Below are positions 23,966 through 36,500 of a stretch of DNA of 64,000 bases, in pieces; position 1 is the stretch's first letter; every line of letters starts with the position of its first letter. Under the pieces are notes generated by a model, which worked only from the letters and a program-made list of their open reading frames with translations, did not search any database and had not been told where the DNA came from. The stretch is from the NCBI GenBank assembly GCA_051453625.1, contig JBOZIK010000001.1, forward strand, positions 193,340,292-193,404,291. The letters are read 5' to 3'. Position numbers and translations under genes: made by a program. The DNA is from Welwitschia mirabilis. Taxonomy: Eukaryota > Gnetophyta > Gnetopsida > Welwitschiales.

Positions 23966-25600
23966 GTCCTTCATCCTTTCGGTTAATGCGTTTTACAGTT
24001 TTTATTTATCTTAAGCAATGCTTTTCAATTCCGAAATGTACGATGTTGGTCCTAAAATGCAAATGTAAAAGTCACTGTATTAGATGTTTTTTCAGTTTGA
24101 ATAGAACATTTTTTCCCATTTCAAAGTTCCAAGTGTTTATTCTCATGGGTTTGACTAATAATTTAGGAATCTCCGGGAATATGACAGCTTAGCGTCTACA
24201 CGAACGACATCAATTAATATGTCAAAAACTACAAACGCATCGTGGCTCATAAAAGTGAAGAAAGGGAAAAGGAACCAAGGCGAACACATCATTACGTACT
24301 CTGTTTTATATGATGTTATAGACTTCGAAATCGTTAACCTCGTCTGGAACATGATCAAGAATCAATAAGTAAAGGAGAGTTATTATAATTCCTAACCTTA
24401 GAATGATCTGAAAGATAACGAATGATCAATCAGTACATTATAATTCCTTACATTAAAAATGTAAGGAATACCTTGATATCGCTCATGGGTTGTGGGTTAG
24501 GCTTTTTCCTTCATTCCTTCTTCTCGAGGAAAGACGAACCTTTATCGAAATGTTATACATGGCTTCAATCCCGTCCTTGGGAGTCATGTGGTTCATTTAC
24601 TCGAGGGCCACTTAAAAAAAGGAAAACAAAAAAGGAAAAAAAGGAAACAGAAAAGGAAAATAAAAAAAAGTATTATATACGTGCATGTAGCAGTTCAAAG
24701 TAACCTTAAAAAGTGTTGCAAGATATTGTATGTCATTAAAGAAGTCTGAAGTATTGAGTTCATCTCTTCATCAGAGTTAGCTAAGTTGAAAACTGCGAGC
24801 TAGAAGATTTAATCCCTCACATGGTAAATGAAGGCAGGTATGGAAAAAGATATCGTTTTCCCTTAGAAACACACAGAACATCTCATCTTATCAGTTATCA
24901 CCTATCACAAAGGTTCAAAGTTATTCAGCTATGTACGCCCTGAAGATATATGACTAGATTTACATTGTTTGGAATAGCCATATGAGCCTCTCTGTCGTTG
25001 TCTCTGATCTATTATAACCTAAACATCATCCTCCCGCTCCATGGATTTAGTTGGTACAAAGTTTTACATCAGGGAGACTATTGGTCTTCACTTGTAGGTC
25101 CTTATTAAACTTACAAAGCATCACTCTAAGACCTTTGAAAATAAGGGTCAGTATTTTACATTCCCACAGTCCTCTGTGTGGTGAACTTTCCAGCCCATGA
25201 GAAGAGATATCCCTATAGTAAGTGATGTTTCTGCACTTCCCTATGACGTTCCATTGTTTTTGAAGTCAATAGCTTTCCAAGTAAACTAAACAGATAGCAC
25301 CCATCATTACCTCTCCATATGTGATTGTATATCAGCAAGAATAAGCTAGGCAGTGACCATGACAAGATGGAATAATAGCATGTGAACTTACAACACTCGT
25401 TAGTAGAGTGCGTAAGGTCACCATGGGAAGTGTGATATACTTCAAACTTTCTACCTTGGATGGGAAGAAGTGACCTTGGGGCAAGGATGGCTTCTAATCT
25501 CGTCCATGTTTTCAAAAATGTACGTTGGATGTTTCTAGTGGTAAGCCATGTCAGTTTTGTGAAACCAGATGACTTTTTATTGCCTTTACTTACATTTCAT
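23966..25600 (+). other. first intron or decayed flank of the GLR-like gene
   Basis: No further ANF-receptor or channel exon was found. A long A-rich purine tract lies at 24608-24672 and could be a retroposon tail. The frame at 24422-24703 is extended by this tract and encodes low-complexity Lys/Glu, so I do not call it a gene. Confidence 0.4.
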
Positions 25601-25619
25601 GTTACTTACATTTAACGTT

Positions 25620-25760
25620 GACCCTTTTTTAATGTTGAGAAGAAGCTTAAATCTTTAAGTTAAAATGGTAAAAAATGAAAGGTCATGGGTTTAAATATTG
25701 ACAAGTAACAAAATTAAATTAAAAAATATTAAGTGATTTTTTAAAATTTTTTTGAAACTT
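25620..25760 (+). repeat. possible tRNA-derived SINE fragment
   Basis: GGTCATGGGTTTAAATATTGAC at 25681-25702 resembles the B-box region of plant tRNA-derived SINEs with one C-to-T change, followed by an A-rich tail. The A-box is not convincing. Confidence 0.3.
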
Positions 25761-25899
25761 ATGGCCAAAAAAGGTCAGAATTGAAGAGGTATGATGTTTC
25801 ATAGAGACACCACCCTTCGAAACAGACATGAAGGCTATGAAATTAGAAGTATAAAGACATTATCATTGCAATCCACTGAAGCAAGAGAAAGAGTTAACA

Positions 25900-26470
25900 A
25901 GACATAAAAAAGAAGAAGAAGAAAGCCTTAGTGGCATGAACAAGAGTCTATGTGACTCGTCAAAGCTTGTGTGGCTTTGTTTCTTAGTGCCTATGTGGTA
26001 GTGTTTGCTTGTGTGGCAGTTAAAGCTGTAAAGGGCAGTAAAACCTTTGCTTGTGTGGTAGTGTTTAACCGTAAAGGGCAGAAAAATCCTTTTCTATATG
26101 GCAGTGTTAAAATGTTGTAAGATGTGTGGCATGAAATGCAATGTGCACAAATCAAGTGGGTGCTACTAAAATGTTGTCATTAAGGGCGTGATTGTTGGAT
26201 TATTTTGGCATGAGTGATGCCAACAATTTAACAGGATATAAATTATTAATTAAAAATAGGAAGAGAAGATAAAATGATATGTGAAGACCACAGAGTGTAA
26301 TTATTGACTTAAAGAGTGATTAGGAAGGGAGCTTGTGATATGGTTATCATGAGTTGTTTGTGAGTTAGTTGTGAGTTGGTTGAATCAGAGAATTGTATAA
26401 AGCAAAGACGAATAATGAAATATTGCCTTACTATTTGCCCTAGTTTGGCTTCAGGTGGGGGCTTTCTTCA
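25900..26470 (+). repeat. LTR-like fragment with a 42-bp tandem repeat
   Basis: Two imperfect direct copies start at 26004 and 26046 with TTTGCTTGTGTGG, and both contain GTAAAGGGCAG. Downstream, TTTTGGCATGAGTGATGCCAA at 26203-26223 is an inverted motif typical of SIRE-type LTR starts. A TATA-like TTGTATAAAG at 26394 and an AATAATGAAATATT stretch follow, as in the R region of a Copia LTR. Borders were not found. Confidence 0.45.
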
Positions 26471-27639
26471 TTTCTTGTTTTAATTTCACTTTTCCATTTA
26501 ATAGCTTCTGATTCAAGTTGTTATTTTTGCTTACAAGCAGTTTTGAACTTAGTTTTCTACAACAATGGTTGTCTGTAATTTTCTTCAGAGAAGAAGTTAT
26601 TCGGTCTGCATTTAGGACTGGGCATTTTTCGAATTGCAAGAGTTTAAGCATAGAAGCAATTGAAGATGATAAAAACAAATCAAGAACATACATGCTGAAG
26701 ATGATAAGGCATTTTTCAAGTGTCAAAGAGTTATGATGACATCTGAATTAGTTTCAATAAATAATCATGAAGATTACATGTCTTAGTTTGAGTTTTTATC
26801 AATACCAAAATATTGGTGTTAGGCTCAATCTACTAGCTACAATTTTCCTAGTGCAATTTCTACATTTACGACTATGGGATAATGTATTTGCATAAATTTA
26901 TCTGATAGAAATAAAGCTTATAACAAAATGAAGTGATAGGAATTAATGACCACAGAGAAGTGTATAGAATAGGATCTGACACTGCAGGAGACAAAAAAGA
27001 AAACCCTGAATTAATAAGTTGTCATGGAACACACTGGATTCATGACCTAGCATCACAAGGATCCCTAGAAAAGAAATATAGGTCATTAATGATGGGCAAG
27101 AAACAAGAATAACATTTTAATGACAATACTTAATTAACAGGATCATGTAAGGATAGTCTATTTTTCCTCATTGAGTAGTGGAAGTTACAAATTGTTTATA
27201 GGTGAAAGGAAAATAAATTAACTTTTGGATAGTGTGAACCCTGATAGAATAAAATATTGTATAAATTAAGTGATAAGAACATAAATACCTGTGTCTTTCC
27301 TTTGTATATCAGCTTATTGTTTCTGCTTCAATAACCCATTGCTTATTATTCTTGAATTACACAAATAGATATATGTATTAATGAAAAGATGTGACCTCTG
27401 GAACATAACTCCTAATCTCTCTTTTAATTATTTTATAAATAATGGAATATTAATTAATAGATTATCATTTTAGTATTTACTAAGTAATGGAATCGTAGGT
27501 TTCTATTGTATGGATTATTTAATATCAAAACCTTTTATGTTTTTCTTAAATATATTCCATTATATATTGGTTTTAAGATTTGCATGCTATGTATTTTTTA
27601 ATAATCTTTTTAATAACTACAGTAGGCTTTCTCTTAAGT
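26471..27639. other. no recognised gene
   Basis: Overlapping short frames on both strands at 26451-26736 have no family signature. The segment probably includes the 3' untranslated part of Copia Y. Confidence 0.35.
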
Positions 27640-28400
27640 GTATGATATGGATAATATTAAGTATTAATTCAACACCAAACACTTCTGGAGGTGATGAAAT
27701 CTATCTTCTAGCAACAAGTTTGTAAAGATATTGGCTAGTTGATCTTCAGTAACATGTTTATTTTGCACTCGATGAAATGATATTATATGTCAATCACAAA
27801 TGGAGTACTAGATTCTTAGTAATATTGATGACGCTGATGGTGTCACAAAAGATACTAGTTATATGGACACCATAATCAACCAAATTCTGTCCTATCCACA
27901 TGAATCAGTGCAACATGCTCCTACTGCTGTGCATCTGACTTTTGCCATAGAGGAAATATTGAGTATTGTTCCTGCTTTGTGATGATATCAAACAATTTCC
28001 AAGAAAGTGACATGATCAACTAGTGTTGTTGCTGTCTTCCATGCATCTAGTGCAATGTGCATTGCTATACCACAGCAGGTCAAGCATCCTTTTATATGGA
28101 AACCTTCATCCATGATCTTTAGTACACTTAAGATATCTAAAAATTCATTTTTCAGCAAAGTTCATTGGACACACATTTTGTTCCAACTTCCAAGAATTAG
28201 TTCTGCCTTTGGACTAGGGACTGCCTGCCATACTTGATTTCTCTTGAATTAATTTAATTGTCTTTGCATTGTGCTCTGAGAGCTATTAGCGTTTGCTTCA
28301 TTTATATCTTTGCGTTTAACCTAGGAAACAAAACGATAATGTGCACACAAGATTTCTATACATCTTCTTGTGTGCATACTTGATTCAAGTTTTCAATCAG
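27640..28400 (-). pseudogene. SIRE-like Copia Y: reverse transcriptase start joined to RNase H (core deleted)
   Basis: Read leftwards, the minus strand gives the start of a SIRE-like reverse transcriptase. CAHYRFVS, a decayed NEA...., MQRQLN.FKRNQVW..VP.P and NKMC stand for EELNQFERNQVW..V.RP.....GTKWVFRNK (about 28390-28160). It then jumps, without the catalytic YVDD region, to the RNase H part: YSNAHCTRCMEDS..TS.SCHFLGNCLI (GYSDADYAG..DRKSTSG.CHFLG.SL), then QMHSS (AEAE position), LVDYGV, IFCDTISVINITKN. The reverse transcriptase core is deleted, so this copy is dead. Confidence 0.75.
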
Positions 28401-29459
28401 TTGGTTAGTTGGGTGATCTCTTCTTGTTCTGGCTGAAAGCTCTGTGCATTTTTTGTGTGATTGAGAAGGTGGAAGATGTAGAGGGATTAGATGGCTTTCG
28501 TGAAAGAGTGATGGAGTTGATTTGTAGATCATAAGAGAGAGGAATACCATTTTCTTCAACTTCACTTAATTGTTGAGACATGTTAGCATCCTCTATTTTC
28601 ATATGTATAGATTTGTCTATCATTTATTTCACATGTATGGAATTTCTACTTAAAGATTGTTCTTATTATAAACTCTATAAGCTTTGCTAGTAGAAGGATT
28701 AAATTTACCATTGTTAGCTTTATCTCCAAGAATAATCGTTTAAGGCCACTAACTTTCAATTAACTAAATTTTTCTTTTTTACCTGACTAGAGTTCATAAG
28801 CAGTGCATTTTGTACCAAGTCTTACCAAACGCCGGCTAGTAGTGTAGCATATCATATTGATGGCATCCACTCAAAATCTGTGGCAAATTATGCTCATTAA
28901 ACATAGTCCATGCTATGTTAAGAAGTACTCAGTTCTTCATTTCTGCCACTCCATTTGTTCTGAAGTACTATGAACTGAAAATTCATGAATTGTAACATGC
29001 TCATCAGAATTTTTTCCCAAACATACTTCTGGTGAATTCTCCATGATGAAGAATCCTTATTGAGTTGATACTATATCATTTGAGATTTTCCAGCTTCCCA
29101 TTCAATTTAGAAAAGTGATCAAGTTTATGATATACGAATATAGCCGATGCATATCCAAGAGAAGTCATCAACTACTATTTTAGAATATTTCTTACCACCA
29201 AGACTCATTATCTTGGTTGTACCTATGTAATGTGTGTGAAGATCAAGAGATCTAGTAGTAGTGATATCCTTTTTGCTCTTCGAAGTGACTTCTTGTTTGC
29301 TTTCCAATTTTGCAATGATTACATTGTTTTGCTGAAAAGACATCAAGCTTTGGCAATCCATGAATGAGGCTGTCATTGGATGTCTTCCTTTGAATATCCA
29401 TGTTGAATCCTTCGAATATCCACATTGACATGTTCTAACCTTCCATGCCACAAGTAGCT
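28401..29459 (-). pseudogene. SIRE-like Copia Y: GAG-pre-integrase and integrase
   Basis: At 29459-29430 the minus strand reads LWHGRLEHVN, the Copia LWH.RLGH.N motif that starts the GAG-pre-integrase domain. The integrase core follows with SLGGKKYSKIVVDDFSWICIGY (SLGGKKYF..IVDDFSRFTWVYF, about 29207-29140). At 28960-28800 come decayed HNFSAPRTPQQNG-type and MARTMLNEHNLP-type segments, the latter clearly as TMFNEHNLPQ near 28900. The linker to the reverse transcriptase lies at 28405-28623. The domain is cut at 29460 by the LTR of Copia X. Confidence 0.8.
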
Positions 29460-29833
29460 TGTTACGAATCTTTACTAAAAATCAATTGCTAAACAAAAGG
29501 AAAAAAACGAATACAAAAATAATACACACAGATTTACATGGAAAACCCTTGTGGGAAAAACCACAGCAAGCAGGCAGAGCTCTTAATCTTGTTCAATGAG
29601 CAAAGGAATCACCATACAAAACAAACCCCCAAGCAACCTTTAAATAGGTTTAGGGTTTTAAGAGACAATCTAGAAAGTTCCTCCCCTTTTCTTTTCTTTT
29701 ATTTAAATACTCGAAGGAGTTAAAACATAAACTCCTTTTACAATATTACAAAAAAGGAGGTTGGGGGTGGGGTCAACGTTAAGACATAACATTACAGTAT
29801 AAACAAGACAAATTTGGCTTCACTTTTCCAACA
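29460..29833 (-). repeat. 3' LTR of Copia X
   Basis: On the plus strand it begins TGTTACGAATC and ends TTTCCAACA, next to a perfect polypurine tract on the minus strand. At 374 bp it is usual for small Copia LTRs. The left end interrupts the LWHGRLEH codons of Copia Y. Confidence 0.8.
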
Positions 29834-29845
29834 TTCTCCCACTTG
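29834..29845 (-). promoter_or_regulatory. polypurine tract of Copia X
   Basis: The minus strand reads CAAGTGGGAGAA directly before the LTR start TGTTGGAAAA. This is the typical plus-strand primer of Copia elements. Confidence 0.8.
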
Positions 29846-29919
29846 AAGACAAATTTGGTGAGTCTTCAAGAACAACTTCTTCTGAAACTCCTAGGGATGC
29901 CTACTTCTATGCTTCTAGA

Positions 29920-30284
29920 TCACGTTCCTAATCCAACTCCATTACAACATGCTTTTTGCTTTGTGCCATCTACAACCTTTGTTAGGAAATCAGCATGATT
30001 TGCATGTTTGTGAATTTTCCAAACATCTAACAGGCCTTTCTTGATCTTGTGCTTGATGAAATGATATTTAATATCAATGTACTTAGTTCTAGCATGATAA
30101 ACATGATTATATAGCACTTTGATTGTCACAGTGGAAGACAAACTTGGTGTGATCAAGGCCTAACCAGCCAACAAAACCACATAGTAATAACATCTCCTTA
30201 ACAACTTCTATCAAGGCACCATACATAGCTTTTGTACTGGAAATAGCAACATCAGATTGTAGACAGGTTATCCAGCTAACAGCC
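29920..30284 (-). pseudogene. Copia X RNase H domain (cut by element B)
   Basis: The minus strand reads AVSWITCLQSDVAISSTKAMYGAL (AVSW.SKLQ..VALSTTEAEY.AL), CGFVGWLGL, FHCDNQSAI, VYHARTKYIDIKYHFI, then HKHANHADFLTKVVD (the H...N.AD.LTK end). Two overlapping frames, 30107-30292 and 29920-30156, cover it with one frameshift. Of the catalytic acids, the Glu of TEAE is Lys-Ala-Met while the Asp of CDNQSA is kept. The gene is truncated at 30285, where the LTR of element B begins in the middle of the GGAVSW motif. Confidence 0.85.
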
Positions 30285-32010
30285 TGTAACACCCTAACTT
30301 TAATTACCGTAATTAACCATAATATTTTTTTTTCATATAGTTATTAACTATCATGCACAACGGAACCTAGGATCAAATCCTATTTAGACTCTATTAACAC
30401 ATTNNNNNNNNNNNNNNNNNNNNNNNNNNNNNNNNNNNNNNNNNNNNNNNNNNNNNNNNNNNNNNNNNNNNNNNNNNNNNNNNNNNNNNNNNNNNNNNNN
30501 NNNAAAATGATAAAAAAAAAGAATTATAAGTTAAGAATGGTCATTAAGATATAATTCTTTATCCAAGAATCATATGGCTATATTATAAGTTAAGAAAATA
30601 AATGATAAAATTAAGGACTATTTATGTTACTTAAACTACTAAGGTAAAAACTCTTAGAAGCATGCACATTCAAAGTAAAATAAATGAAAAAGATAAAAGA
30701 GGCATTTTTCTAAATAAAGTATTATTTCTAACTAAGTTAACCTAAGCTACAAATAGAAAATTATCTTATATATTCAAATTCCTTATAAAAGTTTATGTAA
30801 TAATTTTTCTATAATTTAAAACATTAACTATAATGTTTTTGAGCTCTAAGGAGATATCATAATCAAAAATTCAATAATTAATTAATTATGAAGAAAAATA
30901 AATTACAGTAGTTTTTCATAAATTAGATTCATGATAGGATCCTTAGAAACTAACTTAAGCAATCTTGGAATTCTAAAAGTATTATTTCTCATGTCATGAT
31001 TTATGGTTAAAAACTATCAAATTTTATAAAATTATAGTCCTATTGCACTCCATTAAAATGATCATAATTTTTAAACACTTTGAGTTTTTACATTATTCAA
31101 GATGTTTGAGAAAGACTATTTAGTTCCCTATAAGTCAGGACGCTCAAGCTTTCAAATATCTTAATGGTTAGTTACAAAAATGTAAATTAACTACTTACTA
31201 TTTTCTACATTTATTTCCTAATGTATTTTAACAAATAAATTTCTTAAAAATTATTACACATAAGGAAAATTCCTGTTTTTACATTTTCACAATCATAACA
31301 CAATTCTAGACTTACAAGAAAGGTTTCACTAATTTATACCTACTAATTAATGATCTATGAGGTTTTTAACTTATGCCTCTACTTTGGAAATTTAATTTTT
31401 GTTATAAAAAAATAATGTAAAGTTTTTACAACTAGTCATGCAATAATTTAGATAAATAAAATAATGGATATACTAACTAATTATTTACAAAATATGTTAA
31501 ATAAATTCACTAATTCAAATCATTCTAGAAATAAAAATCAAATTGATTCAAAAAACCTAATTTGTTATAAGCATTAGAATTTTTATGAAAGAGTACTAGC
31601 CTAAAAAAGAGTTTTAAGGATTAGACTTTTACTTCTAATAAGATGGACCTAATGCATAATAGATAAAAATGTAATATTAAGATAAACATGGGTATCTAAA
31701 ATTCCTTTTTATTTCTTTTTTCTATAGTAAATCCCTTGGTCACTTGACCATGATCATTTATTAGTAACCTCTATTACCAAGCACAAGAGACCCCTCATAT
31801 CTCCCCAGCATCCTGGTGAGAGCCAATGGAAGGGAATAAAATTGAAATATATATATAATATTAAGGTAAACATAACAATTATCTAATGTTATATATCATT
31901 ACTATACTAGAATCTTTAAAAAAGATCATATGAAGAACATGAGTAAATAGCTTATTTGAAAAGATTGGTAAGTTCTTGATGGCTAAAGATTGATAAAGAT
32001 CCAATTTTAA
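30285..32010 (-). repeat. 3' LTR of Tekay-like element B (deleted and gapped)
   Basis: On the plus strand it starts TGTAACACCCT, the complement of the GGGTGTTACA end common in Gypsy LTRs. It aligns with 38539-41130. The 100-N run at 30404-30503 replaces what is about 1 kb in the other copy. The last ~680 bp of the LTR (equivalent to 41135-41810) are absent, and sequence equivalent to the internal 3' region begins directly, so a deletion has removed the LTR/internal border and the polypurine tract. Confidence 0.8.
30404..30503. other. assembly gap, 100 N
   Basis: A placeholder. Comparison with the LTR at 38539-39675 indicates that about 1 kb is missing here. Confidence 0.9.
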
Positions 32011-32300
32011 ATGTTTGGATAGCTTTTCATATAAAAATCTTATAACATAAGTATTCATTTTCATGGTCAATTATAAAAATTACAAACTAAGATTAATTTA
32101 AAATTTTATCTTATTTTTACAAGGCTAATAATTCATCATCTAATTAAAAGCTTAATATGATTAATATCTAAGTAATTAAGGTTCACAAAATATAGATATA
32201 ACATCCTCATCTAGTTAGACTAATTCACTCCTAGAAATTCAGATACATAAATAGCTTAATAACATAAAACCACATATTATAAGATTCAAAAAGATCTGGA
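32011..32300 (-). repeat. 3' internal untranslated part of element B
   Basis: It matches 52480-52690 closely (AAATGTTTGGATA, AAAAATCTTATAACATAA, AATTCATCATCT.ATTAAAAGCTTAATATG). No coding motif is present. Confidence 0.6.
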
Positions 32301-33300
32301 TATTCATTTTTCATTGTTTCATTTAGCTCCTAAGCATCTTCATCAACACTATGATTACTCCACTTTATCTTTACTTGATGGATATTCCTATTATATAAAT
32401 TAATATTTTATTGGTCCATCACTGCTTTTGACTTCTCTATAGTCGACCAATCTGGTTTCACCTGAATATGAGATCAATTTAACACATAAGAAGGATATGC
32501 AATATACTTGTTTAGCATACTTACATGAAAAACATCATGCATATGCAATAATTGAGAAGGTACAGTAAGTTTATATGTAACAAGTCTAATTCTTTCTAAT
32601 ATTCCAAATGGTCCAATGAATTGAGAAGCTAATTTTGATCTCTTAACTCCTCTCATTACTGATTTCATTAATGACACTTTAAGAAATACATGATTACCTA
32701 TTTTGAACTCAAGATATCTTCTTTAATGGTCTATATACATCTTTTTTTTGTCTATTACTTCTTTAAGTCTATTCTTAATGATTCTCATTTTACTTTCCAT
32801 TCCTTATAACATTTCTAGTTCTATAATCAATCTTTTTTCAAATTTTGTTATGAAGTGGATTCTCTACATTTTCTAACATGTAGGGCTTTAAATGAAGCCA
32901 TTTGAATTGAATTATATTTGCAAATTCTACCAATGGTAGGTACTCCTCCCAACTTTTGGAATTATCTAAAATATATGCGCTAAGAAGATCTTCTAAAATT
33001 TGATTACTCTTTTTGTCTGACCATCTATTTAAGGATGAAATGTAGTTCTCATGTTTATCTTGGTTTCTAAACCCATTTACAATTGTTGCCAAAACTTAGA
33101 ATAAAATTTTGAATCTCTATCAGAGATAATTACTAAAAGCACATCATTCAACCAAAAAACATTTTGAATATATACTTTAGCTATATCCTTAACATCATAA
33201 GTAGATTTAACTAGAATAAAACATGCTAACTTAGTTACTCTATCAATTATCACCATGATAGAGTTATTACCTCTTTAAGTTTTTGGAAGTCTTAAAATAA
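32301..33300 (-). pseudogene. element B integrase with Tekay-type chromodomain
   Basis: The integrase core relic is at 32838-33092 (SNQILEDLLSAYILDNSKSWEEYLPLVEFA, the E...Q.LEDMLRA......SWEEHLPLVEFAYN block). The C-terminal domain at 32474-32677 reads GVKRSKLASQFIGPFGILERI and LLHMHDVFHVSMLNKYI. The chromodomain relic at about 32305-32400 gives NIHQVKIKWSNHSVDEDA.ELNETMKNEYPDLF, closest in my memory to the Tekay ending (R.IP.VKV.W.NH...EATWE.E..M...YP.LF). These pieces lie in different frames with stops. Confidence 0.85.
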
Positions 33301-34990
33301 AGTTCATACAAATTACATCCCATTTATGTTCTTAAATATCATGAGGTTAAAGTAATCCTATTGAATTTTTATGTTCTGCTATAACTTCTTGGTAATTAAG
33401 ACATCTTGAAACAAATTCTGCTACATCCTTTTTTATCCTAGATCACCAAACTTTTTATTTTATGTTTTGATACATTTTAATCCCTTCATGATAACTTGCT
33501 ATAGGTGGATTATGAAATTCAAACATTAGCTTATATCTAATTTCACGTACATCAAGAATCAAAAATCTTTTCTTGAATATAATAATACCATCATTAATAC
33601 TAAAATGCTTTGAATCTATTAATTTTTATAACTAGATTTTTTTAATTTTTGATAATTCTCATCCTTTTTTTGTTCCTCTAAAGTAATGATAAAAATTTGG
33701 CTTTGAATTTTCATGATTTCTTTGAGATAACCTCATCTACTAAGAGCATCTACAACCTTATTTGCCTTACCTTCATGGTATAGAATCTCTAGATCAAAAT
33801 CACATAGAAATTTCATCCATTTTCTTTGCCTAATTTTGAGTTTGGTTAAGTAAAAATGTATTTTAGACTCTTATGATCTATTCAAACTTGAAACTTTACA
33901 CCATAAAGATAATGCTTACATAACTTTAAAGCAAAAATTACTGCAGCTAATTCAAGATCATGAATAAGATAATTTATCTCATGAGTTTTAGATTGTCTTG
34001 ATCCATAAGCTATTACTTTTTTATCTTGTTCAAGAAATTAGTCCAAAACCTTTTATAGATGCATTACTATAAACTAAAAAGATCTTTAAATCATCTGGCA
34101 TTGCTAAGAATGGAGTACTAGCTAAGCATTATTTAAGAAATTAAATGATTTTTGATATTTTTCTATCCATTGGAAGTATTTATTTTTTATAAAAGGCTTA
34201 TTAATAAAGAAACTATCTTAAAGAAGTTGAAAATGAATTAATAATACTACCTGGTAAGACTAAGAAAGCTTCTAAGTGTTGGTCATTTCATGGTTGCACT
34301 AACTTTATCTTGATCCACTGATGTACCTTCCTTAGATATTATATGATCTAGAAATTAAATGGGTTCCTTTCAAAAAGAGCATTCTTCCATGTTCTCATAT
34401 AATTGATGATTTCGTAAAGTTTATAATACTATTCTCACGTTTTTCTTATGCTCTTAATAACTCTTGGAATAAATAAGAATATCATTAATAAATACTATTG
34501 TAAAGAAATTAAGATGTGGTTAAAAGATGTAATTCATAAGACTCATAAATACTGTAGGGGCATTAGTTAAAATAAAAGGAATACATTAAACTCATAACAT
34601 TAATTCTAAATGCTATTTTATAAATGTCTTCTCCTTAATTCAAACTTGATGATATCTAAATTTTAGATTAACTTTGTAAACATCTTAGCTTCCTTGAGCT
34701 GATTAAAAAAGTCATTTATTCTTGGTAGCAAATACTTGTTTTTGACGGTAATCTTATTTAGCTATCTATAATTAATACATAATCTTAGTGTTTCATTCTT
34801 CTTCTTTACAAATAATATAATTTCTCCCCGTGATGACACACTAAGATGAATGAAGCCTTTTTCTAACAGTACTTTTAAACTAAATTTTTAATTTTTTTCA
34901 TTTCTATAGGAGACATTCTATATAATGCCTTAGAAATTAGTAGTATTCTTAGTAATGAATCAATGGAAAACTTAACTTTCTGAAGTAGTG
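33301..34990 (-). pseudogene. element B reverse transcriptase and RNase H
   Basis: RNase H ends in [15 protein letters not shown] at about 33735-33780, a near-perfect version of the YHPGKANVVADALSR block. The reverse transcriptase lies to the right: IVFINDILIYS at about 34470-34500 replaces VVFIDDILVYS, so the first catalytic Asp is Asn. FLDHIISKEGTSVDQDKV (FLGHVIS..GI.VDP.K) is near 34350. The N-terminal half up to 34990 is more decayed. No continuous frame remains. Confidence 0.85.
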
Positions 34991-34999
34991 GCATTCTTG

Positions 35000-36500
35000 G
35001 TAATTCTGTTGTAAGTACATCAAGATATTCTTAGACTATTGATATATTCTTTCCTAAAAGTCCTCTTTCCTTTAAGATACTTGATTTTAGGNNNNNNNNN
35101 NNNNNNNNNNNNNNNNNNNNNNNNNNNNNNNNNNNNNNNNNNNNNNNNNNNNNNNNNNNNNNNNNNNNNNNNNNNNNNNNNNNNNNNNNNNNNNNNNNNN
35201 NNNNNNNNNNNNNNNNNNNNNNNNNNNNNNNNNNNNNNNNNNNNNNNNNNNNNNNNNNNNNNNNNNNNNNNNNNNNNNNNNNNNNNNNNNNNNNNNNNNN
35301 NNNNNNNNNNNNNNNNNNNNNNNNNNNNNNNNNNNNNNNNNNNNNNNNNNNNNNNGACTTCCTGATTAACTTTGGACATGGATCCATTTACTAGCTTTAT
35401 GCATCCCTCAATTAGAGTACAACATAATTTTTCTCTTACAACAATCATCGGAGATAAAAATTATTACTTTACAAGCAAATAAAATAATTACTCTTATACT
35501 ATTATGTAAAGCCTTACCTTCTATGATAGAGCTCTGAAATTATACCCTTAATTATCTACTACTGCTTGAAGTCATCCTACTAATTAAAGAACACTTTTTG
35601 ATACTTGAGTATTTGTTGATTATTGTATAGAAAGGTTTTTATTATGTAATGGACACTTTCTTGCGTTATGATTTTCTTTACAGTTGTAACATTGATGTCC
35701 ATTATTGGTTTTAGTATTGATATTTACTAGGAATTTACTAGAAGTTGGATCTCTGAGGTTAATTACTTGCATAGCTTTGACTAAGAACATTCTAATTTCT
35801 CTTTAATGGAGCCTAGTTAGGTTGATTAAAATTCCTATTTCTACTATTACTACTACTGATATTATTTTTTCTTAAATGCCAATTCTTATTTTGATAAGAT
35901 GTTTATGATCAGTTTCCCTTAAGGATATGCCCTAGTGAAGGAATTATTTTCTTAATTTTTTGTTTGCTTTGCTAGTTTTATTTGTTATCTTTACCTTTTC
36001 TACAACATTTGCTAGACTCTTAAGTTAAAACATGGATACTTTGATAGCAACAGAAAAAATAAGACTACCAATAAAGGAATTTGTTTTATTCTTTTCATCT
36101 AGATGCATTTGTAAAAAATATATTAATAATTTAATAAATTTGCACTCATGAGATTCTATGGTTACATTATAGGCTTGTCTTAAATTGTAGAATTCTATAA
36201 TCTTTTAGTGAATAAAAGATATGCTTAAATTTCCTTCATGAAAGTTCTAGATCTCCCAACTTGGTTATTTTCATTTTCCATCATAGGTTAGCTTCTTCTT
36301 GTAACATATAAATAGCTAAAGAAGCCTTTTCATATTCATCATATTCTAAAGTAACTATAACATTTTTAATGTCACTAACTTAGTTAGATTTAGATTAATA
36401 AGAGTTTGAATTAATATCCTAATTCCCACTTCTCTAGGTTGATTAATATTATTATTTACTTATGGTATTTGACCTTGATTTACTATTTCTAATAGGAATT
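35000..36500 (-). pseudogene. element B protease region and gag with zinc knuckle
   Basis: A 264-N gap (35092-35355) removes most of the protease. At 35653-35691 the minus strand encodes CYNCKENHNARKC, a retroviral-type zinc knuckle one residue short of CX2CX4HX4C (the spacing between the second Cys and His is 3). Gag proper extends to about 36500 but is strongly decayed. The apparent frames of 108-142 codons near 35.0-35.4 kb are created by the N run. Confidence 0.7.
35092..35355. other. assembly gap, 264 N
   Basis: An N run inside the pol region of element B. Its non-round length suggests an estimated gap size. Confidence 0.9.

Noticed and set aside
24422-24703. 93-codon frame downstream of the GLR-like exon as a second exon
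   Set aside because: There is no ANF-receptor or channel motif, and the C-terminal half is a low-complexity Lys/Glu run from a purine tract.
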